Part shown: positions 36,617-43,681 of the stretch, piece by piece
Numbering within the stretch: position 1 is the stretch's first letter
Layout: every line of letters starts with the position of its first letter
Assembly: GCA_905478795.1 (NCBI GenBank)
Contig: CAJQJX010000017.1
Span: forward strand, 1 to 60,529
Length of the DNA stretch: 60,529 bases
Reading direction: 5' to 3'
DNA from: an uncultured Flavobacteriales bacterium
GTDB lineage: Bacteria; Bacteroidota; Bacteroidia; Flavobacteriales_D; Sanyastnellaceae
Made by a program: the position numbers and the translations under genes
The notes under the pieces: generated by a model
Told to the model about the DNA's origin: nothing
Databases searched by the model: none
The model's input: the letters and a program-made list of their open reading frames with translations, nothing else

Positions 36617-37357
36617 ATGGAATTTCTAGTCTGCATCAGTAAAGCCCCGGACACCACAACGCGCATTGCGTTTACAGATGGGGATACCCGTTTCAATGAA
36701 GAGGGGGTCCAATTCATCGTCAATCCTTACGACGAATGGTACGCGCTTGTCAGGGCGCTTGAAATCGTAGAAGCCCAAGGAGGAAAGGTGGTCATCGCTG
36801 CTGTGGGTGGTGCTGACTGCGATCCCATACTGCGCAAGGCGTTGGCCATCGGTGCCCACGAGGCCGTGCGCATTGACGTTCAACCACAAGATGCCACGCA
36901 AGTCGCCGCTGAAATTGCAGCCTATGCCAAAGGCCAAACTTTCGACGCCATTTTGTGTGGCAAGGAGACCATTGACCACAACAGCAGTGCCGTCCCCGCC
37001 ATGCTCGCCGAACACCTCGACGTCCCCTGTATCGCCTTGGCAACGTCGTTGGATTATGTCGATGGCAAAGCGGTTATGACCCGCGAAACAGCCAATGGCA
37101 TCGAGAAAATTTCTGTCCATGGCCCCCTCGTTCTGAGTGCCGCCAAAGGCATGGCAGAACAGCGCATCCCTAACATGCGCGGCATCATGGCCGCCCGCAC
37201 CAAGCCTCTGCAGGTGTTGGCTGCCCAAGGGGCTGCACCAGGGACGAGCATCCAACGCTTTGCGCTTCCCGCCGAAAAGGCCGGCGTGAAGTTGGTCGAT
37301 GCCGAAAACCCGGCCGAACTCGTGCGCCTTCTCCGTGAGGAGGCCAAAGTCATCTGA
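36617..37357 (+). CDS. etfB: Electron transfer flavoprotein subunit beta
   Basis: A 246-residue ETF beta subunit: MEFLVCISKAPDTTTRIAFT at the start, NPYDEWYALVRALEIVEA, DAILCGKETIDHNSSAVPAM and GPLVLSAAKGMAEQRIPNMR (ETF-beta signature region with AMP site). With EtfA it passes electrons from acyl-CoA dehydrogenases to the quinone pool, here menaquinone. Followed by etfA after 20 bases. Confidence 0.95.
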   Translation: MEFLVCISKAPDTTTRIAFTDGDTRFNEEGVQFIVNPYDEWYALVRALEIVEAQGGKVVIAAVGGADCDPILRKALAIGAHEAVRIDVQPQDATQVAAEIAAYAKGQTFDAILCGKETIDHNSSAVPAMLAEHLDVPCIALATSLDYVDGKAVMTRETANGIEKISVHGPLVLSAAKGMAEQRIPNMRGIMAARTKPLQVLAAQGAAPGTSIQRFALPAEKAGVKLVDAENPAELVRLLREEAKVI

Positions 37358-37377
37358 ATCCTGAAAGCGAAGAAATC

Positions 37378-38301
37378 ATGAACTGCATCGCATTCATTCA
37401 AACAAAAGGAGGTCAAGCCACCAAGGCCAGCCTCGAAGCTGCTGGATTTGCCGTCGGAATCGGCCAAACCGTAGCCGTAGTATCGGGAGAACTCAACGGA
37501 GACGGCGGCCTTGGTGCCGTCGGAATCACCCGCGTCTTGCAAGGGGCAGGCGATTTGGATGACAGCCAGCTTGGCCGCCTCGTATCCGCTGCAGCCGACC
37601 AAGAAGGAGCCACTGTTGTAGTCTGTGCACAAGACCACCTCGGCAAGGCCATTGCGGGCCGCGTTGCTGTGCGCCTCGGTGCTGGACTCATTGCTGGTGT
37701 GACCGTCGCCCCTGAAGGCGAGAGCTATACCCGTAACGTATTCAGTGGAAAAGCCAGTGCGCAGATCACAGGCTCCACGGACAGGTTGGTCATCACCACC
37801 ACCCCCAATGCCATTGGCATGCCGGCGGCTTCAGACGGAACAGCTTCTGTAGAAGCCTTCAACACTGATCTCGGCGAACGCAAAGTGAACATCCTCGAAG
37901 CCGCCGCTCCCAGCACTGGAGGCCGGGCCCCGCTGCCCGAAGCCGAGCTGGTCGTCTCGGCTGGTCGCGGCATGAAAGGGCCGGAGAACTGGGGCCTCAT
38001 TGAGGACCTTGCCGACGCGGTAGGAGCGACGACCGCTTGCTCCCGTCCGGTATCCGACATTGGGTGGCGCCCCCACCACGAACACGTCGGTCAGACTGGT
38101 ATTGCCATTCGCCCCAACCTCTACATTGCCATTGGCATTTCTGGTGCAATCCAGCACCTCGCAGGTGTCAACGGATCCAAGGTAATTGTTGTGATCAACA
38201 AGGACCCCGAAGCCCCGTTTTTCAAGGCTGCAGACTACGGAATCGTGGGCGATGCGTTTGATGTGGTGCCTAAACTGACGGAAGCGTTTAAGGCGCTCTG
38301 A
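37378..38301 (+). CDS. etfA: Electron transfer flavoprotein subunit alpha
   Basis: A 307-residue ETF alpha subunit with the C-terminal FAD domain: LVVSAGRGMKGPENWGLIED, ATTACSRPVSDIGWRPHHEH, VGQTGIAIRPNLYIAIGISG, AIQHLAGVNGSKVIVVINKD and APFFKAADYGIVGD. ATG 37378 gives a standard length. etfB-etfA is a normal operon; the next gene follows after 37 bases. Confidence 0.96.
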   Translation: MNCIAFIQTKGGQATKASLEAAGFAVGIGQTVAVVSGELNGDGGLGAVGITRVLQGAGDLDDSQLGRLVSAAADQEGATVVVCAQDHLGKAIAGRVAVRLGAGLIAGVTVAPEGESYTRNVFSGKASAQITGSTDRLVITTTPNAIGMPAASDGTASVEAFNTDLGERKVNILEAAAPSTGGRAPLPEAELVVSAGRGMKGPENWGLIEDLADAVGATTACSRPVSDIGWRPHHEHVGQTGIAIRPNLYIAIGISGAIQHLAGVNGSKVIVVINKDPEAPFFKAADYGIVGDAFDVVPKLTEAFKAL

Positions 38302-38338
38302 TTGAATCGACTACCTTGACGGCGACCGCATTTCAGTC

Positions 38339-38947
38339 ATGAAAAAATCACTGCTTTCAATATTCGATATCAGGCCGAGTGGCGCTACAACAGGCGCTTA
38401 CAACTTGGTGCTCGAAGAAGTGGAGGGCAAGCGCAAGCTGCCCATTGTGATCGGCATGCACGAAGCACAGTCCATCGCCATCAAGATGGAAAACATGACG
38501 CCCAGTCGGCCTTTGACCCACGACCTCTTTAGCAGCCTCTGTCAATCCTTTGACATTGAACTGAAAGAGGTGGTCATTTATGACTTGGTCGAGGGCATTT
38601 TCTTTGCCCGCTTGGTCTGTGGCAATGGTGAAAATGAAGAAACCATTGATGCCCGTACTTCCGATGCTGTGGCACTGGCGGTGCGCTTTGGTTGCCCCAT
38701 TTTTTGCGTAGAAAAGGTGCTCAAAACTGCGGGCATTCCTCCCGAAGGAGAAGAGCAGGTGAAACCTATGCCCGAGGAGAATCCAGAGGATCCTTTTGGA
38801 CTGGAGGACCCTGTGGAACCAAAAGAGAATTTCAGCGCCCTCAAATTGAAGGAACTGCAAGAGGAATTGGACCTTGCCATTGAGCAAGAAGACTATGAAC
38901 GGGCAGGCAAGCTGCGCGACGAAATTGAACGCCGAAACAGCAAATAA
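38339..38947 (+). CDS. Bifunctional nuclease (DUF151) domain with UVR tail
   Basis: A 202-residue protein. Residues 1 to about 130 form a DUF151/BFN domain: LPIVIGMHEAQSIAIKME, RPLTHDLFSSLCQSFDIELK, IFFARLVCGN, DARTSDAVALAVRFGCPIF. After an acidic linker the C-terminus (LKLKELQEELDLAIEQEDYE, RAGKLRDEIERR) is a UVR motif as in UvrB/UvrC-binding helices. The family has reported DNase/RNase activity in some bacteria and plants; the role here is inferred. TAA overlaps the next ATG by one base (TAATG). Confidence 0.88.
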   Translation: MKKSLLSIFDIRPSGATTGAYNLVLEEVEGKRKLPIVIGMHEAQSIAIKMENMTPSRPLTHDLFSSLCQSFDIELKEVVIYDLVEGIFFARLVCGNGENEETIDARTSDAVALAVRFGCPIFCVEKVLKTAGIPPEGEEQVKPMPEENPEDPFGLEDPVEPKENFSALKLKELQEELDLAIEQEDYERAGKLRDEIERRNSK

Positions 38948-40212
38948 TGCGGGCTATTCTGGGAATTCTCGTCTTCACGGCACTCATGTGGCTGTTCTCC
39001 TCAGCCCGTAAATCTGTCGCTTGGCGCACCATATTGGGGGCGCTCGCCCTTCAATTTGTGATGGCGTTCCTCGTGCTCAAAGTGCCCTTCATCAATTCGG
39101 CATTTCGGTGGGTAGCCGAAACGTTTGTACAAGTCATCGGATACACCTGGAAGGGCACGGACTTTCTGTTGGGGCGGTTCTCCGATGGCCAAGTGGGCCC
39201 TTACCTCGAGAATTTTGCATTTCGAATCCTCGCCACCATTGTGTTTTTCAGTGCATTGAGTGCGTTACTGCATCACCTCGGCATTCTGGCCTTTTTCATT
39301 CGCGGCTTTGCTTGGATCATGCGATACACCCTGCGGCTGACGGGCAGGGAAAGCCTCTCGGTTGCGGGCAACGTCTTCCTTGGACAAACGGAAAGCCCCT
39401 TGTTAATCCGCCCCTACCTCGACCAGATGAGCCGCTCCGAACTCATGTTGGTGATGACGGGCGGAATGGCCACTATTGCCGGTTCGGTGTTCGCGGCTTA
39501 TGTCGGCATCCTCGGGGGAACCGACCCGGAGACGCAAGCTTACTTCGCGACCCACCTGTTGACCGCTTCGCTCATTTCCGCTCCAGCGTCGGTAGCAGCG
39601 GCAAAACTGCTCGTTCCGGAAACGGAACCCCAGGTGGCCGGCAACGCTCAAATCGTCAAATCGAGCGCATCCAATTTTCTTGAAGCCATCACCAACGGAA
39701 CCCGCGACGGTCTTTCCCTGGCCGCCAACGTGGGGGTGATGTTGCTGGTCTTTACCGCCTTTGTCTACATGTTCAACGACCTACTTGGATGGGTCGGAGG
39801 CTTGACTGGACTCAACCCCATCCTCGCCGCTAACACCTCCTTTGAATCCCTCAGCATGGAATGCATTCTGGGATACATCGGTGCCCCCATTGCTTGGTTG
39901 GTAGGCGTGTCGTCTGATGACATTGTACTGGTGGGCCAACTGCTGGGTGAAAAGACTGTGATCAACGAGTTCTATGCCTACGAAACGCTCGGAAAGATCA
40001 AGAGTGGAATGAGCGAAAGGAGTGTGCTCATCTCTACCTATATCCTGTGCGGATTTGCCAATTTCGCTTCCATCGGCATCCAGGTCGGCGGCATCGGTGT
40101 ACTCGCCCCTTCGCGGCGCGGTGAATTGGCCCGTCTTGGGTTCCGCGCCCTCATCGCAGGTACTGCGGCATGCCTGCTCACAGCATGCGTGATCTCCATC
40201 ATGCACCCTTGA
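38947..40212 (+). CDS. Concentrative nucleoside transporter (NupC/CNT)
   Basis: A 421-residue membrane protein of the CNT family: sodium- or proton-driven nucleoside uptake. Landmarks are LGQTESPLLIRPYLDQMSRS, MTGGMATIAGSVFAAYVGIL, TASLISAPASVAAAKLLVPE, NGTRDGLSLAANVGVMLLVF, LGYIGAPIAWLVG and ILCGFANFASIGIQVGG. Length and motifs are complete. Its start shares a base with the preceding stop. Confidence 0.94.
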   Translation: MRAILGILVFTALMWLFSSARKSVAWRTILGALALQFVMAFLVLKVPFINSAFRWVAETFVQVIGYTWKGTDFLLGRFSDGQVGPYLENFAFRILATIVFFSALSALLHHLGILAFFIRGFAWIMRYTLRLTGRESLSVAGNVFLGQTESPLLIRPYLDQMSRSELMLVMTGGMATIAGSVFAAYVGILGGTDPETQAYFATHLLTASLISAPASVAAAKLLVPETEPQVAGNAQIVKSSASNFLEAITNGTRDGLSLAANVGVMLLVFTAFVYMFNDLLGWVGGLTGLNPILAANTSFESLSMECILGYIGAPIAWLVGVSSDDIVLVGQLLGEKTVINEFYAYETLGKIKSGMSERSVLISTYILCGFANFASIGIQVGGIGVLAPSRRGELARLGFRALIAGTAACLLTACVISIMHP

Positions 40213-40238
40213 ACGGGCCGGGCCTCGAAAGCCCCTTG

Positions 40239-40246
40239 TATCTTTG
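40239..40246 (+). promoter_or_regulatory. TATCTTTG -7 box four bases before purE
   Basis: Exact TAnnTTTG ending four bases before ATG 40251; the transcription start would fall at or next to the ATG, predicting a leaderless mRNA. Confidence 0.55.
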
Positions 40247-40250
40247 CGCC

Positions 40251-40757
40251 ATGAAAGTCGGCATCATCATGGGCAGCAAAAGTGACTTGCCCGTTCTAGA
40301 GCAAGCCGCAGAGATCCTCACGGAACTCGGCGTACAACACGAGATGACCGTTGTAAGTGCGCACCGCACACCCGACCGAATGGTAGAGTATGCGCGGTCC
40401 GCACGAGACAGAGGAATCGGCGTGATTGTAGCAGGAGCAGGAGGTGCAGCCCACCTTCCCGGCATGGTCGCATCGCTGACCAGCCTTCCCGTGGTGGGTG
40501 TCCCCGTGAAAAGCAGCAACAGCATTGACGGTTGGGACAGCATTTTGAGCATCCTTCAAATGCCCTCCGGGATTCCAGTGGCCACCGTCGCTTTGGATGG
40601 TGGACGAAACGCAGGCCTTTTGGCCGCGCGCATCCTGTCAGCGGGCAATGTGGCGCTTGCCGAGCGCCTCGATGCCTATGCAGAAGCGCTGCGGGACAAG
40701 GTGATGGACTCGGTGGACGCCGTGGAAACAAAAGGGCGCCGGATTCAACAGGGATGA
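40251..40757 (+). CDS. purE: N5-carboxyaminoimidazole ribonucleotide mutase PurE
   Basis: Purine synthesis enzyme rearranging N5-CAIR to CAIR. 168 residues: VGIIMGSKSDLPVLEQAAEI, VSAHRTPDRMVEYA with the catalytic histidine, AGAGGAAHLPGMVASLTSLP and GVPVKSSNSIDGWDSILSIL, QMPSGIPVATVALDGGRNAG. ATG 40251 is certain from motif position. purK is not in the window. The stop overlaps the flavin reductase ATG (ATGA). Confidence 0.97.
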   Translation: MKVGIIMGSKSDLPVLEQAAEILTELGVQHEMTVVSAHRTPDRMVEYARSARDRGIGVIVAGAGGAAHLPGMVASLTSLPVVGVPVKSSNSIDGWDSILSILQMPSGIPVATVALDGGRNAGLLAARILSAGNVALAERLDAYAEALRDKVMDSVDAVETKGRRIQQG

Positions 40758-41671
40758 GCCAAGGCCGCACCATGAGGACGCTGAACCCGTCCGAATCCCC
40801 GATCAAGGAGCGCTACGCCATGCTGGTGGGCACAGTCGCCCCTCGGCCCATTGCATTGGCCAGCACAGTAGACGCTGAAGGACGCCGCAATCTGGCCCCG
40901 TTCAGCTACTTCAATGTTTTCTCCATTGACCCGCCCGTCATGGTGGTCGGCCCTACCCTGAGGGGACGTGACGGCACGGTAAAGGACACCCTGGCCAACG
41001 CCCGCCACAACATGGAAATTGTGGTCAATTTGGTGGACCATGACATGGTACAAGGCGCTTCGTTGAGCAGCAGCGACTATCCGGCCGATGTGGACGAATT
41101 CGCCAAGGCAGGATTTACCCCAGCGGCCTCCGAAGTCGTCGCGCCTCCGAGGGTAGCAGAAGCTCCTGTGGCGTTTGAATGCAAAGTGAGCCAGATCGTA
41201 GAGTTGGGCCAGGGACCCGGCGCAGGACACATGCTGGTCTGTGAGGTACTCCGCGTACACATCGCTGAGGACGTATTGGACGCCCATGGCAAACCAGAAG
41301 CCCACGCATTGGACCTGGTCGGCAGATGTGGGGGCAACTATTACGTTCGGGCTTCAGGTGACGCCCTTTTTGAACTTCCCAAGCCTCTGGTGGGCGGCCT
41401 CGGAATCGGAGTCGATGCGATTCCAGCGGACATCAAGAATGCAGGCATGCTCTCGGCAAACCAGCTGGCTCTGCTCGGTTCGGTGCATGCCTTGCCCGAT
41501 GAGACCGATGTGAATGAGCACAAACTGCTCGAGCTGTCCGACCTGTTCATGGAACATGAAGACGACGCAGCTGCATTGGAAAAAGCCTTGTTTGAAGAGG
41601 CCGGACGGCGGCTTGAACAGTCCGATGTGGACGGGGCGTGGATGACCTTGCTCGCGTACAACCCAGGTTGA
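40754..41671 (+). CDS. Flavin reductase-like (FMN-binding split barrel) protein
   Basis: A 305-residue protein of the flavin reductase family: YAMLVGTVAPRPIALASTVD, NLAPFSYFNVFSIDPPVMVV and TLANARHNMEIVVNLVD, the FMN-binding split barrel; the C-terminal 110 residues are helical. Likely an NAD(P)H:flavin oxidoreductase or a flavin-dependent enzyme of unknown substrate. ATG 40754 overlaps the purE stop; ATG 40772 is an alternative. Confidence 0.88.
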   Translation: MSQGRTMRTLNPSESPIKERYAMLVGTVAPRPIALASTVDAEGRRNLAPFSYFNVFSIDPPVMVVGPTLRGRDGTVKDTLANARHNMEIVVNLVDHDMVQGASLSSSDYPADVDEFAKAGFTPAASEVVAPPRVAEAPVAFECKVSQIVELGQGPGAGHMLVCEVLRVHIAEDVLDAHGKPEAHALDLVGRCGGNYYVRASGDALFELPKPLVGGLGIGVDAIPADIKNAGMLSANQLALLGSVHALPDETDVNEHKLLELSDLFMEHEDDAAALEKALFEEAGRRLEQSDVDGAWMTLLAYNPG

Positions 41672-41696
41672 CGCTCGGAGGTGCGATATTCGCACT

Positions 41697-42089
41697 ATGA
41701 GTTATGAGATGAAAGGGACCGTGAAGCGTCTGTTCGACGTTTGGAAGTCCGAAACGAGCGAGTTCTACAAGCGAGAGTTTGTTGTGACCACTGCAGAGCA
41801 GTACCCCTCCGACGTGAAATTCTCCGCCCTGAAGGAGAAGTCCGACCAACTGGGTCAAATCAAAGAAGGCGACCAAGTATTGGTCAAATTCGATGTGCGC
41901 GGCCGTGAGTACAACGACCGCTACTATGTGGATTTGAACGCCTGGCGTGTAGAGAAAATGGGCGCTGAGGCTCCAGCTGGAGGCGAAGGCGGACAGCCAC
42001 AGCCAGCAGAAGCTACAGCTGACATTCCTGCAGCACCCGCGTTCAACCCAGGAGCACCGGCTGCTTCGGACGACGACCTCCCATTCTGA
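41697..42089 (+). CDS. DUF3127 protein with SSB-like acidic tail
   Basis: A 130-residue protein. The N-terminal 85 residues (MKGTVKRLFDVWKSETSEFY, KREFVVTTAEQYPSDVKFSA, GDQVLVKFDVRGREY) form a DUF3127 domain with an OB-fold-like pattern. An Ala/Pro/Gly-rich linker follows, and the last residues are ASDDDLPF, the same type of acidic tip with terminal Phe used by single-stranded DNA-binding proteins to recruit repair enzymes. It may bind nucleic acid. A degenerate box GATATTCG ends four bases before its ATG. Confidence 0.88.
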   Translation: MSYEMKGTVKRLFDVWKSETSEFYKREFVVTTAEQYPSDVKFSALKEKSDQLGQIKEGDQVLVKFDVRGREYNDRYYVDLNAWRVEKMGAEAPAGGEGGQPQPAEATADIPAAPAFNPGAPAASDDDLPF

Positions 42090-42099
42090 GGAAAGCCGC

Positions 42100-43461
42100 A
42101 TGAACGCGGCTTCCAAAGCACAGCCTCAAGCGGACCGTTTCGCTTGGGTTCCATCACCGCTCGCCATCGCCCTCGGCCTTACCGCCGTTACAGCGGTGGC
42201 GGCGTTGGTTTTGGGTGCTGACCCAGAAACCGTCGCCACCTCCTGGCGAGAAGGACTCTGGAACAGGCCCCTATTGGTGTTCGCGTTTCAAGCGGCCTTC
42301 ATGCTTGTCCTGGGCCATGCCCTTGCACTAACACCGGCTGTTGACCGCATCATTGGGAAAGCCGTCAAATTCGCTGGCACAACCAATGCCCGTTCCGCAG
42401 CAACCGTGGCTGTGGTCGCCTGTCTGGCTGGTTGGATCAACTGGGGACTGGGGCTGATCGTTGGCGCGGTACTGGCAAGAAAGGTTGGCGAGCGCGCCAA
42501 AGCGCAAGGACTGCCCATCCACTATGGCCTCATCGGCGCAGCTGGTTACAGCGGCCTCATGGTGTGGCACGGTGGCCTGAGTGGGTCTGCCCCCATCAAA
42601 GTGGCCGAACAAGGTCACTTTGCAGACCTCGCAGCCATTGCTGGAATTCCTGCCAGCGCCTTGCCGGACGCGCTGCCATTGGGACTCACCGTATTCTCTG
42701 CCCACAACTTCATGATCACGGGCGCACTGATCGTGAGCATCGCTTTCACTGCTTATTGGTTGGGACGAAAGTTGGACCGAAGTGGGCTGCCCGGCCCAAG
42801 CCTGCCACCTATCGTCGCGCCTTCCAGCAAAGGCAGGCTGGCCCTTCCCTTGCGCATTCTGCCTGCCTTATTCGGCATTATCCTGCTGGTCCTGTCTGTC
42901 CGCACGGCCTTTTTACACCCCGATGCAGGGCGACTGGGTTTTATCGATCCAGACTGGACCAACCAAGCCTTACTGGGTCTCGCTTTCCTCCTTCACGGTA
43001 GCTTAAAACGCTTCCTCCACGCCATCGACGCTGCCATCGGTGGGACTTCCGGCATCCTGATTCAGTTCCCCCTCTACTTTGGAATCATGGGCATCATGTC
43101 GGGAACCGGGCTCGTTGAAGCCCTTTCTATGGCCATGGTCCGCCTGTCGACGCCACAGACATTCGAATTGTGGACGGTGCTTTCCGCCGGCATCGTCAAT
43201 GTTTTCGTTCCGAGTGGCGGCGGACAATGGGCGGTCCAAGGGCCGCTCTTGATCCGCGCCGCGCTCGATCTCGGCGTTCCCCTCGACCGCACCATCCTGG
43301 CCATGGCGTATGGTGACGAGCTCACCAATATGCTGCAGCCGTTTTGGGCACTCCCCTTGCTCGGCATCACTGGATTGGCCGCCAAAGACATCCTGCCGTT
43401 TACGGTCCGATTCTTGGCCGCAGGCCTTCTGGTTTGCCTCACCCTGACTGTTATTATCTGA
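42100..43461 (+). CDS. Short-chain fatty acid transporter (AtoE family)
   Basis: A 453-residue membrane protein of the AtoE family with about twelve helices: VACLAGWINWGLGLIVGAVL, GLIGAAGYSGLMVWHGGLSG, APIKVAEQGH, NVFVPSGGGQWAVQGPLLIR, LAMAYGDELTNMLQPFWALP. AtoE proteins are thought to carry short-chain fatty acids such as butyrate or acetoacetate. It starts ten bases after the DUF3127 gene and ends before an AT-rich 220-base gap. Confidence 0.92.
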   Translation: MNAASKAQPQADRFAWVPSPLAIALGLTAVTAVAALVLGADPETVATSWREGLWNRPLLVFAFQAAFMLVLGHALALTPAVDRIIGKAVKFAGTTNARSAATVAVVACLAGWINWGLGLIVGAVLARKVGERAKAQGLPIHYGLIGAAGYSGLMVWHGGLSGSAPIKVAEQGHFADLAAIAGIPASALPDALPLGLTVFSAHNFMITGALIVSIAFTAYWLGRKLDRSGLPGPSLPPIVAPSSKGRLALPLRILPALFGIILLVLSVRTAFLHPDAGRLGFIDPDWTNQALLGLAFLLHGSLKRFLHAIDAAIGGTSGILIQFPLYFGIMGIMSGTGLVEALSMAMVRLSTPQTFELWTVLSAGIVNVFVPSGGGQWAVQGPLLIRAALDLGVPLDRTILAMAYGDELTNMLQPFWALPLLGITGLAAKDILPFTVRFLAAGLLVCLTLTVII

Positions 43462-43475
43462 GGAACAGACGGATA

Positions 43476-43509
43476 TGAGTCTTCTCATCTGAAAAGTTGA
43501 GGATTCTCA
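43476..43509. promoter_or_regulatory. Two TGAG-N4-CTCA dyads spaced 22 bases
   Basis: TGAG-TCTT-CTCA (43476-43487) and TGAG-GATT-CTCA (43498-43509) have centres 22 bases apart, two helical turns, in the gap before the giant gene. They may be tandem regulator sites; chance is not excluded. Confidence 0.3.
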
Positions 43510-43617
43510 GCCTACCACCATTGTGGTTCTTATAAACTGAGTGGAGCAGTACAACCCGGTGCTTGCTCTTCACCCTTCATTGCCCTCTGTCATGCAGCTA
43601 CATTTATCACCCATCGG

Positions 43618-43634
43618 TAGAAATAATATTTCTA
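43618..43634. promoter_or_regulatory. Palindrome near the -33 region of the giant gene
   Basis: TAGAAATA-A-TATTTCTA, perfect eight-base arms around one base, ending 16 bases before a TACTTTG box. Position suits an operator overlapping the upstream promoter element. Confidence 0.4.
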
Positions 43635-43650
43635 ATTCGCTCATAACGTG

Positions 43651-43657
43651 TACTTTG
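43651..43657 (+). promoter_or_regulatory. TACTTTG box for the giant secreted protein
   Basis: TAnTTTG, 24 bases before ATG 43682, in a markedly AT-rich stretch. Confidence 0.4.
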
Positions 43658-43681
43658 AGTAGTAACCAAAGCCTTGCACTC

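Noticed and set aside
35595-36629. Long plus-strand frame opposite pdhB
   Set aside because: It is antisense to a complete, conserved pdhB gene, has no recognised motif, and such open antisense frames are common in GC-rich coding DNA.
43541-43681. Longer N-terminus for the giant protein
   Set aside because: The extra codons run through the AT-rich promoter gap with the palindrome and TACTTTG box and would bury the signal peptide.
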